Of a stretch of DNA of 64,000 bases, positions 39,311 through 50,221 are shown piece after piece. The stretch comes from Thermus tenuipuniceus (lineage in GTDB: Bacteria; Deinococcota; Deinococci; Deinococcales; Thermaceae), in assembly GCF_002964845.1 (NCBI RefSeq), contig NZ_PRDA01000003.1:62001-126000 (forward strand), written 5' to 3'. Below the pieces are notes generated by a model. It was not told the origin of the DNA. It made no database searches and saw nothing but the letters and a program-made list of their open reading frames with translations. The position numbers and the translations under genes are program-made. The stretch's first letter is position 1. Each line of letters begins with the position of its first letter.

Positions 39311-39317
39311 TACGCTA
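39311..39317. promoter_or_regulatory. Overlapping bidirectional -10 between recX and the phosphoesterase
   Basis: The seven bases TACGCTA read as TACGCT on the plus strand (7 nt before the ATG at 39324) and as TAGCGT on the minus strand (5 nt before the recX ATG). The two start codons are only 17 bp apart, so each -35 must lie inside the opposite gene. Confidence 0.45.
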
Positions 39318-39323
39318 AAGCCC

Positions 39324-40010
39324 ATGCGGGTCTTCGCCATCGCCGACCCCCACCTCTCCCGCCTGCACCCCAAGCCCATGACCGTCTTCGGCCCCAACTG
39401 GCAGGGCCACCCGGAGGCCTTCTTCCGGGGCTGGCGGGAGGTGGTGGCGGAGGGGGACCTGGTGATCGTCCCCGGGGACATCTCCTGGGCCATGCGCCTT
39501 TCGGAGGCCCTGCCGGACCTTTTAGACCTGGCCGCCTTGCCGGGGAAAAAGGTGCTTCTGAAGGGGAACCACGACTACTGGTGGCCCTCCATAACCCGCC
39601 TGAGGGCTGTCCTACCCGAAGGCATGTACGCCCTGCAAAACGATGCCCTGGTCCTGGACGGGGTGGCGGTGGCGGGGAGTAGGGGCTGGCAGTACCCCCC
39701 CGCTACCCCGGAGGACGAGCGGATCTTCGCCCGGGAGGTGGAGCGGCTCAAGCTCTCCCTACAGGACCTCAAGGGCAAACCCTACCGCCATCTGGTGGTG
39801 GCCTTCCACTTCCCCCCTTTCGGCCCCAAGGGGGAGGCCACCTCCCTTCTGGAGCTGGCCGCGGAGGCCAAGCCCCAGGCCATCGTCTACGGCCACCTGC
39901 ACGGGGCCGACCCGGAAAAGCTTCCCAAGGAGTACCGGGGCATCCCTCTCCACCTGGTGGCCGCCGATGCCCTGGCCTTCCGTCCCAAGCTGATCCTGGA
40001 GGTAGGATAA
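39324..40010 (+). CDS. Calcineurin-like metallophosphoesterase
   Basis: 228 residues. The two-metal site is visible: RVFAIADPHLS, VPGDISWAM, LKGNHDYWW, VAFHFPPFG and VYGHLHGAD. Substrate unknown; could be a phosphomonoester or cyclic nucleotide. Starts a short plus-strand group with the RAM-domain protein and the CPBP protease. Confidence 0.88.
   Translation: MRVFAIADPHLSRLHPKPMTVFGPNWQGHPEAFFRGWREVVAEGDLVIVPGDISWAMRLSEALPDLLDLAALPGKKVLLKGNHDYWWPSITRLRAVLPEGMYALQNDALVLDGVAVAGSRGWQYPPATPEDERIFAREVERLKLSLQDLKGKPYRHLVVAFHFPPFGPKGEATSLLELAAEAKPQAIVYGHLHGADPEKLPKEYRGIPLHLVAADALAFRPKLILEVG
40003..40008 (+). promoter_or_regulatory. Possible leaderless -10 for the RAM-domain gene
   Basis: TAGGAT overlaps the phosphoesterase stop and ends 6 nt before the GTG at 40015. 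Confidence 0.35.
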
Positions 40011-40014
40011 AGGG

Positions 40015-40293
40015 GTGATCACCGCCTTCGTACTCATCCGTGCCCGCGGGGACCGGATCGCTGCCCTGGGCGAGGCCATCGCCGAACTCCCCCAGGTGGC
40101 CGAGGTTTACTCGGTTACGGGCCCCTTCGACCTGGTGGCCCTTTTGCGCTTAAAGGACCTCGAGGAACTGGACGATGCCGTCACCCAGGGGATCCTGGCC
40201 CTGGAAGGGGTGGAGCGCACGGAAACCCTCCTGGCCTTCCGCGCTTACCCCAAGAAGCTCCTGGACCAGGGCTTCGCCCTGGGCGGGGAGTAG
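40015..40293 (+). CDS. Stand-alone Lrp/AsnC effector-binding (RAM) domain protein
   Basis: 92 residues, GTG start. The whole protein is one RAM domain of Lrp/AsnC regulators (TAFVLIRARGDRIAALGEAI, VTGPFDLVALLRLKDLEEL) without the helix-turn-helix. Such stand-alone RAM proteins are known in Thermus and bind amino acids as oligomers. It may sense an amino acid or join a full Lrp partner; the target is unknown. Confidence 0.88.
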   Translation: MITAFVLIRARGDRIAALGEAIAELPQVAEVYSVTGPFDLVALLRLKDLEELDDAVTQGILALEGVERTETLLAFRAYPKKLLDQGFALGGE

Positions 40294-40305
40294 GCCTTAA
40301 GGCCT
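40292..40305. repeat. 14-bp perfect palindrome
   Basis: AGGCCTTAAGGCCT starts in the stop codon of the RAM-domain gene and ends at the TTG start of the CPBP gene. Could be a regulator site or chance. Confidence 0.5.
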
Positions 40306-40853
40306 TGGTTCCCCCACCCCTGGGCTTCCTCCTAGCCCTGCAAGGAGGGCTACTCCTCCTTGGGGCTTCTGGCATGCTCCTCTTGGGCCTTCCCTTTGGC
40401 CAGGCGGGCCCCAAGGAGCTTTTCTATGCCCTGGGCCTCTTCCTGGCCTTGGCCGCTTTGGAGGAAGCCTTCCGGCACCTTTTCCCCGCCTCCTTCCGGG
40501 AGGCGGAAAGCCTCCACCGGGCCTTGGGAGAGGCCCTGCGCCGGGCTGGGGTAGGACCCGCAATCCTCCTTCTCCTCGCCCTCCTTTCGGGGGTGGCGGA
40601 GGAGGTCTTCTTTCGGGGCCTTTTGCAGAGCCTCCTGGTAGCCTGGCTGGGGCCCTGGGGCCTCCTCCTCCAGGCCCTGGTCTTCGCCCTCCTTCACCCC
40701 GCCCCCAGGCGGGCCCTTGCCTACCCGGTTTACACCGGGCTTGCCGGGCTCCTTTTTGGGCTCAGCTACCTTCTCACCGGAAGCCTCCTCCCCGGCATCC
40801 TGGCCCATTTCCTTCACAACGCCCGGGGGTTCTACGAGATCTCAAGAGGCTAG
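40305..40853 (+). CDS. CPBP family intramembrane metalloprotease (CAAX-like)
   Basis: 182 residues, about five membrane segments. Abi/CPBP motifs: EEVFFRGLLQ (EExxxR), the FALLHPAPRR His, and AHFLHNARG. Eukaryotic members cleave CAAX proteins; bacterial roles vary. TTG at 40305 is the first start in frame; no ribosome binding site is evident, so the 5' end is uncertain. Confidence 0.83.
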   Translation: MVPPPLGFLLALQGGLLLLGASGMLLLGLPFGQAGPKELFYALGLFLALAALEEAFRHLFPASFREAESLHRALGEALRRAGVGPAILLLLALLSGVAEEVFFRGLLQSLLVAWLGPWGLLLQALVFALLHPAPRRALAYPVYTGLAGLLFGLSYLLTGSLLPGILAHFLHNARGFYEISRG

Positions 40854-40918
40854 AGAAGCCTAGCGCAAATCCCCTTCCCCGGCTAGAACCGGGGCCACAT
40901 TCTTCGCCCAGAACCTGC

Positions 40919-40924
40919 TACAAT
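40919..40924 (+). promoter_or_regulatory. -10 element for prkA-yeaH-spoVR
   Basis: TACAAT, then a ~45-nt leader and a strong AAGGAGGG before the prkA ATG. The -35 is not clear. A CCCCGG/CCGGGG hairpin (40877-40894) upstream may end the CPBP transcript. Confidence 0.45.
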
Positions 40925-40975
40925 AAAGGCAGAGCTATCAAAACCCTTTCCTAGCCGGTATGAAGGAGGGCTTCC

Positions 40976-44172
<3,197 letters not shown>

Positions 44173-44176
<4 letters not shown>

Positions 44177-45216
44177 GGCCCATTGAGCGCGACCTTCTGC
44201 GCTTTAAGGAGATCGTTCGCGGAGAGGTGAAAAAGCGGGCCCGGGAGTTTTTAACCCGGGAGGAGCTCTTCGGCCAGGTGGAAGGCCGCCTGGTCTCCAT
44301 CCCCCTGCCCCAGCTGGAGCTCCCCAAGATTGTGTACGGGGAGCCCCTGGGGGAGGACCTAGGCCTTGGGGGGCCGGGGACGGAAAGCCTGGGCCCTTCG
44401 GGCCACGTGCCTGTGGCCGAGCTGGAGCTGGAGGAGTTTTTAGACCTCATGGGCGAGGCCCTGCGGCTCCCCCGACTCAGGCCCAAGGGGGAAGGGGAGG
44501 TCACCGAGGAGGCCTTCCGCTACACCACCATTGCCCGCAAGGGGCCGAGGGGCCTGCGCCACGTGCGCCGCACCCTTAAGGAAAGCCTCAAGCGGGCCCT
44601 CATCACCGGAGAGTACCGCCCGGAGGCGCCCCTTTTGGTCCCCGAGCGGGAGGACCTCCGCTACAAGGCCCCGAGGAGCAAGCCTAGGCCCCACGCCCAG
44701 GCGGTGGTCCTCTTCGCCCTGGACGTTTCGGGGAGCATGCGGGAGGAGGAGCTTAGGCTGGTGAAGACCCTCTCCTTCTGGATCACCCTCTGGATCAAGC
44801 GCCACTTCCCCCGCCTGGAAAGGCGCTACCTCCTGCACGACGCCGAGGCCTGGGAGGTAACGGAGGAGGAGTTCTTCCGGGCCCGGGAAGGCGGGGGTAC
44901 CCGGCTTTCCAGCGCCCTCCTGCTGGCGGAGGAGATCCTGAAGCGCTACCCGGAGGCCTTTTACAACCGCTACCTTTACCACTTCTCCGACGGGGAGAAC
45001 TGGCAGGGGGACACCCCCCAGGCCCTCGAGGCCCTAAGGCGCCTCCTCCCCACCTTGGCCCTCTACGGCTACGCCCAGGTGCAGGGGCCCTACGGCCAGG
45101 GACGGTTCCTCGAGGACCTGAAGGAAGCCCTGGGCAAGGAGGAAGGGCTCGCCGCCACGGAGGTACACGGCAAGGAGGATCTGCCCTTGGCCCTTAGGCG
45201 GCTTTTGGGAGGCTGA
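44173..45216 (+). CDS. YeaH/YhbH family (DUF444) protein with vWA-like domain
   Basis: 347 residues. Partner protein of PrkA in many bacteria. Basic N-terminus with [21 protein letters not shown]-terminal von Willebrand A-like domain with the metal-site motif [13 protein letters not shown] (DxSxS) and HFSDGENW. Starts within the prkA stop (4-bp overlap). Probably needed with PrkA in a stress-response complex. Confidence 0.92.
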
Positions 45217-45219
45217 AGG

Positions 45220-46596
45220 ATGCGCAAGGAACTGAGGCGCTGGGCCGAGATCCTGCGGGAAAGAGCCCTGGCGGAAGGGCTTTCCTTTCCCCCGGTGCTC
45301 TTTGAGGAGGTAGGTCCAGAGGAGATGGCCATGCTGGCCGCCTACGGGGGGTTCCCCCGGCGCTATTCCCACTGGCGCTTTGGCAGCGAGTATCTGCGCT
45401 ACCGGGAAACCTACCGCTATGGCCTCGGGCGCATCTACGAGCTGGTGGCCAACACCTACCCCGTGCACGCTTACCTCCTCAAGGGCAACACCCTTCTCGC
45501 CCAGAAGCTGGTCATGGCCCACGTCTACGCCCACGCCGACTTCTTTCACCACAACCTGGCCTTCAAACCCATCCCCAAGGACATGGAAGCGGAGATGGCC
45601 CACCATGCGGCCTTCGTGGAAAAGGCCATGGAGCGGCATGGGGCGAGAAGCGTGGAGGAGTTTCTGGATCTGGCACTTTCCCTGGAAAACCTCATTGATC
45701 CCCACGCCCTCTACATCCAAAGGCAGGCGGGGGAGGATAAGGAGGAAAGACCCCCTGACCGCCTCCAGGTACGCCCCTACCTGGATCCCTACGTGAACCC
45801 TCCTCCAGCGCCTCCCAAGGAAGCCGAGGAGGGGGCAAGCCCCATCCCCCTCCCCCCCAGGCCCACCCGGGACATCCTGGGCTTTCTGGCCCGACACGCC
45901 CCCTTGGCCCCCTGGCAGAAGGGCATCCTGGAGATCATCCGGGAGGAGAGCCTGTACTACGTCCCCCAGGTGGCCACCAAGATCCTCAACGAGGGCTGGG
46001 CCACTTACTGGCACACCCGCCTCCTCCTCCCCCTCCTCTCCCCGGAGGAAGCCTTGGAGTTCGCCGAGCTCCAGGCAGGGCTTCTCGCCCCCCACGGCTT
46101 TAACCCCTATCGCTTGGGCTACCTGCTCCTAAAGGAAGTGGAGGAACGCTGGGATAAGGGGCGGTTCGGCCCGGAGTACGAGGCCCTGCCCCTAGGGGAG
46201 CGGCTCACCTACGAGAGGCCCACCGGCCTGGGGCTCAAGCAGCTTTTCCAGGTGCGCACCGTCCACACGGACCTGAGCTTCCTGGACAGCTTCCTGACCC
46301 CTGAGTTCGCCCTCCGGCAGAGGCTCCTCAACCCCGAGGAGCTGCCCCGCTTCCCCGAAGCCAAGAAAGCCCTCCTCTTCCGCCTCACCAACGGGAGCTA
46401 CCCCATCGTGGAGCTGGTGGACGCCAACTACGGGAATCGGGGAGAGATCCTTCTGGAACACGCCTACGAGGGCGTGGAGCTGGACCTGAAAAAGACCCAG
46501 GCGGTGCTGGAGAACCTCTACCGCCTGTGGGGCCGGCCGGTGCACCTGAAGACGGTGGTGGGGGGGAAGGAAACCCTGCTTTCCGCTGGGAGCTAA
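45220..46596 (+). CDS. spoVR: SpoVR family protein
   Basis: 458 residues. The SpoVR pattern runs throughout: FGSEYLRYRETYRYGLGRIYELV, HVYAHADFFHHN, WQKGILEIIREESLYY and ILNEGWATYWH (conserved His/Glu). In Bacillus it affects spore cortex; in non-sporulators it sits with prkA and yeaH, as here. Biochemical activity unknown. Follows yeaH by 3 bp. Confidence 0.95.
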   Translation: MRKELRRWAEILRERALAEGLSFPPVLFEEVGPEEMAMLAAYGGFPRRYSHWRFGSEYLRYRETYRYGLGRIYELVANTYPVHAYLLKGNTLLAQKLVMAHVYAHADFFHHNLAFKPIPKDMEAEMAHHAAFVEKAMERHGARSVEEFLDLALSLENLIDPHALYIQRQAGEDKEERPPDRLQVRPYLDPYVNPPPAPPKEAEEGASPIPLPPRPTRDILGFLARHAPLAPWQKGILEIIREESLYYVPQVATKILNEGWATYWHTRLLLPLLSPEEALEFAELQAGLLAPHGFNPYRLGYLLLKEVEERWDKGRFGPEYEALPLGERLTYERPTGLGLKQLFQVRTVHTDLSFLDSFLTPEFALRQRLLNPEELPRFPEAKKALLFRLTNGSYPIVELVDANYGNRGEILLEHAYEGVELDLKKTQAVLENLYRLWGRPVHLKTVVGGKETLLSAGS

Positions 46597-46599
46597 GTA

Positions 46600-46627
46600 C
46601 CCCGTTGGGGCTTGCGCCCCAACGGGG
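46600..46627 (+). terminator. Hairpin after spoVR
   Basis: Perfect 11-bp arms CCCCGTTGGGG and CCCCAACGGGG around a 6-nt loop, 3 bp after the stop. No U tail follows, so termination strength is uncertain. The remaining gap to 46694 shows nothing else. Confidence 0.6.
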
Positions 46628-46694
46628 ACCCCCAAAGGGCCATGGGCAAGCCACACTCGCCCTTGTCGATGGGGCCACCTCCGTGCATGGGCAC

Positions 46695-47486
46695 TCAGCG
46701 CAACGCCCTGAGGTAGCCGAGGAGAAGGGCCTCGGACAACTCGCCCAGATGGCGGGCCACCAGACGCCCTTCGCTGTCAAAGAAGAAGGTAGTGGGCAAC
46801 CCCTGGACCCCTAGGGCCTGGGAAAGCTGGGTCTCCGGGTCCAGGAGCACCCACTCTGGGGCAAGCCCCTGCGCCTCCAAAAAAGCCCTCACCGCCGCAG
46901 GGCCTTCCCCCTGACTCACAAAGGCGAAACGGACCTCCTTGTGCTCCTGGCTCAGGCGCACCATCATGGGCAGCTCCCGCCGGCAAGGGGGGCACCAGGT
47001 GGCCCAGGTGTTGAGCACCAAAGGCTTGCCCCGAAAGTCTTGCAGGTTCACGGGCGTCCCCCCCAGGGAGGACAGCTCCAGCTTGGGCAGGCGCGCCTCC
47101 TGCCCCCCGCCACCCCGGGTGAAGAGCACCCCCGCCGTCAGGCCGGCCAGCGCCACCGCCACCAAGGCATAGCGCCAAAGATGCTTGGGCACCACCATCA
47201 GCGCATACCCTCCTCCAACCAGGATACCCCAGACGGGGTCAAACCCCCCCTGCCAGACGTAGAGCATCGAGAGGGGCTCCTTGGCGAACGTGGAAAGGTT
47301 TTCCAGAACGAACCCCAAGCGCGCCCCCACCAGGCCCAGGAAAACAGCGTTGTAGGCCCAGGGGGAGAACCTGCGGTCCACCTTCCGGGCCAGGAACTCC
47401 GCCGTCCCCACCAGGACCAAAAGGACCAAGGCCACCTGGATCCTCGTCCAGGGAATGGCCAAAGGCCCCACCTGTACGGCGTCCAT
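46695..47486 (-). CDS. LGT-like membrane domain fused to TlpA/ResA thioredoxin
   Basis: 263 residues. The first ~125 residues have about four membrane segments and resemble the start of prolipoprotein diacylglyceryl transferase (GARLGFVLENLSTF, LYVWQGGFDPVWGILVGG), but the later Lgt catalytic region is missing. The rest is a periplasmic TlpA-type thioredoxin with WATWCPPCRREL and the cis-Pro in GLPTTFFF. It would be a membrane-anchored thiol reductase or oxidase outside the cytoplasm. Shares 1 bp with the lipoprotein rhodanese gene upstream. Confidence 0.88.
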   Translation of the reverse strand: MDAVQVGPLAIPWTRIQVALVLLVLVGTAEFLARKVDRRFSPWAYNAVFLGLVGARLGFVLENLSTFAKEPLSMLYVWQGGFDPVWGILVGGGYALMVVPKHLWRYALVAVALAGLTAGVLFTRGGGGQEARLPKLELSSLGGTPVNLQDFRGKPLVLNTWATWCPPCRRELPMMVRLSQEHKEVRFAFVSQGEGPAAVRAFLEAQGLAPEWVLLDPETQLSQALGVQGLPTTFFFDSEGRLVARHLGELSEALLLGYLRALR

Positions 47487-47869
47487 CAGCGGACCAGCGG
47501 ATACCCCGCCCGCTCGATGGCCAAGACCCCGCCCTCCAGGTTGTAGAGGTTGGTGTACCCTTTCCGCTTCAGGTACTCCGCCGCCTGGCGGCTGCGGTTG
47601 CCGCTACGGCAATAGAGGTAGACCGGCTTGTCCTTGGGAAGGGTATCCGCCCACTGGGCAACGGCCTCCACCGGTAGGTTGATGGCCCCAGGGACGTGCC
47701 CCTCGGCAAACTCCTGGGGGGTGCGCACGTCCACCACCACCGCCCCCTGGTCCACCGCCTGGTAAAGCTCCTCGGGGCCTATGTTCTGGTAGCTTCCCTT
47801 AGGCCCGCAGGCCGCCAGGGCCAGGAGGGCAAAAAACCCAAGTAGCGCCAGTAGCGCCCGCCGGGTCAT
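47486..47869 (-). CDS. Lipoprotein rhodanese
   Basis: 127 residues. Lipoprotein signal with lipobox LALAACG (Cys about 21), then one rhodanese domain with active loop CRSGNRS and VVVDVRTPQEFAEGHVPGA. It carries persulfide sulfur on the Cys, on the outer face of the membrane. Between the two-fold disulfide oxidoreductase and TlpA genes, 1-bp spacing to the former. Confidence 0.92.
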   Translation of the reverse strand: MTRRALLALLGFFALLALAACGPKGSYQNIGPEELYQAVDQGAVVVDVRTPQEFAEGHVPGAINLPVEAVAQWADTLPKDKPVYLYCRSGNRSRQAAEYLKRKGYTNLYNLEGGVLAIERAGYPLVR

Positions 47870-47870
47870 G

Positions 47871-48560
47871 TTAGGCGCTCACCCCCACCGCCTTGCGGAT
47901 GGCCTGGAGGAACTGGGAAAGGGGCTGGGCCCCGAGGATCCTCTCCTTGCCGTGGTTCACAACGGTGTCCGGCACCCCGTGGATGTGGTAGCGGCTGGAG
48001 AGCTCGGGGAACTCGTTGGCCTCAATCATCTCGCCCCAGACCTTGGGGGAGGCGTAGGCCATGCGGTGGGCGGTGCGCACCGCCTGCGGGCAGTAGGGGC
48101 AGGTGGGGGTTACGAAGACCTGGAGCACCACCTCCTCGCGGAGGTTGTTGAGCTCCTGGACCACGTTTTCCGGCAAGCCATGGCCGTCGCGCCCCAGCAT
48201 CTCGATGTCCTCGAGGAGGCTTGCAAACTCATACCCCGCCGGGATGCCCCGGTAGCGCAGGTTGATGGCCTCTGAACCCTTCTCCCGCAGGATCAGGGTG
48301 GGGGGATCCTCCACCTTGTACTCCTTGGCCTTCTCCTTGCCCTCGGGGGTGGCCAGGTCGTAGACCACCAGGTGAAGCTTGTCGGAAAGGGCCGCCAGCT
48401 CCTCCAAAAGCTGCTTGGTTTCCTTGCAGTACAGGCAGGGCTCCTTACCCGGGGCGATCAGGGTGGAGGTGTCGGTGAAAAGCACCAGCTCCACATCCCG
48501 CACCAGGTTGGAAAGCCGCTCGCGTACGATTTCCTGCTCCTTAGGTCCCAATAGCGCCAT
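47871..48560 (-). CDS. Protein disulfide oxidoreductase with two thioredoxin folds
   Basis: 229 residues. Glutaredoxin-like PDO found in thermophiles: the first fold has CLYC, the second CPYC in VTPTCPYCPQAV. Cytoplasmic dithiol-disulfide exchange. ATG at 48560 has AGGAGAC upstream; the longer open frame crosses the operator and promoter. First gene of the minus-strand redox operon. Confidence 0.92.
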   Translation of the reverse strand: MALLGPKEQEIVRERLSNLVRDVELVLFTDTSTLIAPGKEPCLYCKETKQLLEELAALSDKLHLVVYDLATPEGKEKAKEYKVEDPPTLILREKGSEAINLRYRGIPAGYEFASLLEDIEMLGRDGHGLPENVVQELNNLREEVVLQVFVTPTCPYCPQAVRTAHRMAYASPKVWGEMIEANEFPELSSRYHIHGVPDTVVNHGKERILGAQPLSQFLQAIRKAVGVSA

Positions 48561-48573
48561 CGTCTCCTCCTGG

Positions 48574-48591
48574 ATACCCCCGTAGGGGTAC
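48574..48591. promoter_or_regulatory. CsoR/CstR-type operator, minus-strand side
   Basis: TACCCCCGTAGGGGTA (48575-48590), a near-perfect palindrome, flanked by A and C. Matches the GC-core, TA-edged operators of CsoR/CstR repressors. It lies between a minus-strand -10 (TATATT, 48603-48608) and the disulfide oxidoreductase start. Confidence 0.6.
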
Positions 48592-48654
48592 ATCCTTTGC
48601 TGAATATAGCAGATGTTTCCCGTAAAGAATAGACCTCCGCGCACCCTGTCCCCG

Positions 48655-48684
48655 TTGACACCTAGTACCCCCATAGGGTATAGT
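48655..48684 (+). promoter_or_regulatory. Promoter overlapping a second CsoR/CstR-type operator
   Basis: TTGACA (48655-48660), an 18-nt spacer and TATAGT (48679-48684). Within the spacer and -10 lies TACCCCCATAGGGTA (48666-48680), a sibling of the palindrome 76 bp upstream. A bound repressor would block polymerase. Confidence 0.65.
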
Positions 48685-48724
48685 GGCGGCGTGGGGACAA
48701 TAGTCCCATCGCGGAGGGGAAGCC

Positions 48725-50161
48725 ATGGTATTTAGGCAGGTCTACGAGGAGGGTTTGGCGCAGATGAGCTACCTCCTGGGGTGCGCCGCCACCGGGGAGG
48801 CCCTGGTGGTGGATCCCAAGCGGGACGTGGACACCTACTTGGAGCTGGCGGAAAGCCTGGGCCTGCGCATCACCGCCATCGCCGAAACCCACATCCACGC
48901 GGACTACCTCTCGGGGGCTAGGGAGCTGGCCCGGGCCACCGGGGCCACGCTGTACCTTTCGGACGAGGGGGACGAGAACTGGAAGTACAAGGGCCTGGAA
49001 GGGTTCGCCCACGTCCTCCTGAAGGATGGGGACGAGTTCCGGGTGGGGAACATCCGCGTCAAGGCGGTGCACACCCCCGGCCACACCCCGGAGCACCTCT
49101 CCTTCCTGGTGGCCGATGGGGCAGTAACGGACGAACCCCTCCTCTTCCTCACGGGCGACTTCGTCTTCGTGGGGGACATCGGCCGGCCCGACCTCCTGGA
49201 GGAGGCCGCCGGCATCAAGGGCACGGCGGTGCCCGGGGCCCGGCGCATGTTCCAAAGCCTCAAGGAGAAGTTCCTCACCCTTCCCGACCACGTGCAGGTC
49301 TGGCCGGGCCACGGGGCAGGTTCCGCCTGCGGCAAGGCCCTGGGAGCCCTTCCCGCCACCACCGTGGGCTACGAGAGGCGGCATGCCTGGTGGGCGGAGT
49401 ACCTGGAGAGGGACGATGAGGATGGCTTCGTAAAAGCGCTTCTCGCTGGTCAGCCGGAAGCCCCCACCTACTTCAAAGAGATGAAGCGGCTCAACCGGGA
49501 CGGCATGCCCATCCTGGGAGGCATCCCCCATCCGGGCCGCCTCACCAAGGCCCAGTTTGACCGGTACCTGCGGGAAGGGGCCATCCTGGTGGACACCCGG
49601 GACAAGTTCGCCTTCGCCGGTGGGCACATCCGGGGGGCCATCAACATCCCTGCAGGAAAGAACTTCTCCACCTGGGCGGGTTGGCTTCTTCCCTACGACC
49701 GGCCCCTCATCCTCCTGGCCCACCCCTCGGAGGTGGAGGCCCTGACCCGGGCCCTGATCCGCATTGGCCTGGACGAGGTGGTGGGGTATATCCCGGGCCT
49801 CCAGGGGTATGCGGATGGAGAGCTGGAAACCGTGCCCCAGATCACGGCCCGGGAGGCCAAAGCCCTCTGGGAGCGGGGCGAGGCGGTGATCCTGGACGTG
49901 CGGGGCCGGGACGAGTACCTGGCGGGGCATATCCCGGGGGCCCTGAACATCCACGCGGGGCGGGTCCTGGCCCAGCTGGACCGGCTCCCCAAGGACAAGC
50001 CCCTCATCGTCCACTGCGTGGGCGGGGATCGCTCCAGCACCGCCATCAGCGCCCTCTTGTCCCACGGCCTGAGGAACGCTCTGAACCTCACCGGGGGGAT
50101 TAGGGCCTGGCAGGAAGCAGGCTTCCCCGTGGCCAAGGGCGAGGAGTTGGTAAACGCCTGA
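48725..50161 (+). CDS. CstB-like persulfide dioxygenase fused to two rhodanese domains
   Basis: 478 residues. Metallo-beta-lactamase fold (about 1-240) with ETHIHADYLSG, HTPGHTPEHL and LTGDFVFVGDIGRPDL; the usual second-metal His is Tyr, as expected for a single-iron persulfide dioxygenase. The first rhodanese (about 265-365) has no active Cys (LLAHPSE); the second (about 375-475) has VHCVGGDRSS. This dioxygenase, dead rhodanese, active rhodanese order is that of Staphylococcus CstB, which turns persulfide into thiosulfate. Confidence 0.9.
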   Translation: MVFRQVYEEGLAQMSYLLGCAATGEALVVDPKRDVDTYLELAESLGLRITAIAETHIHADYLSGARELARATGATLYLSDEGDENWKYKGLEGFAHVLLKDGDEFRVGNIRVKAVHTPGHTPEHLSFLVADGAVTDEPLLFLTGDFVFVGDIGRPDLLEEAAGIKGTAVPGARRMFQSLKEKFLTLPDHVQVWPGHGAGSACGKALGALPATTVGYERRHAWWAEYLERDDEDGFVKALLAGQPEAPTYFKEMKRLNRDGMPILGGIPHPGRLTKAQFDRYLREGAILVDTRDKFAFAGGHIRGAINIPAGKNFSTWAGWLLPYDRPLILLAHPSEVEALTRALIRIGLDEVVGYIPGLQGYADGELETVPQITAREAKALWERGEAVILDVRGRDEYLAGHIPGALNIHAGRVLAQLDRLPKDKPLIVHCVGGDRSSTAISALLSHGLRNALNLTGGIRAWQEAGFPVAKGEELVNA

Positions 50162-50171
50162 GTCTAGGGCA

Positions 50172-50200
50172 GGGGGACGGGGCTTCCGCCCCGGTCCCCC
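50172..50200 (+). repeat. Hairpin between the CstB-like and tandem rhodanese genes
   Basis: GGGGGACGGGGC and GCCCCGGTCCCCC form a strong stem with one mismatch and a TTCC loop. No U tail, so probably a processing or stability element within the operon. Confidence 0.55.
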
Positions 50201-50221
50201 AAGAACCCCAAAGAGGTGAAC

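Noticed and set aside
46600-46627. Possible insertion-sequence end
   Set aside because: The inverted repeat is a simple hairpin after spoVR; no transposase or direct repeats are near.
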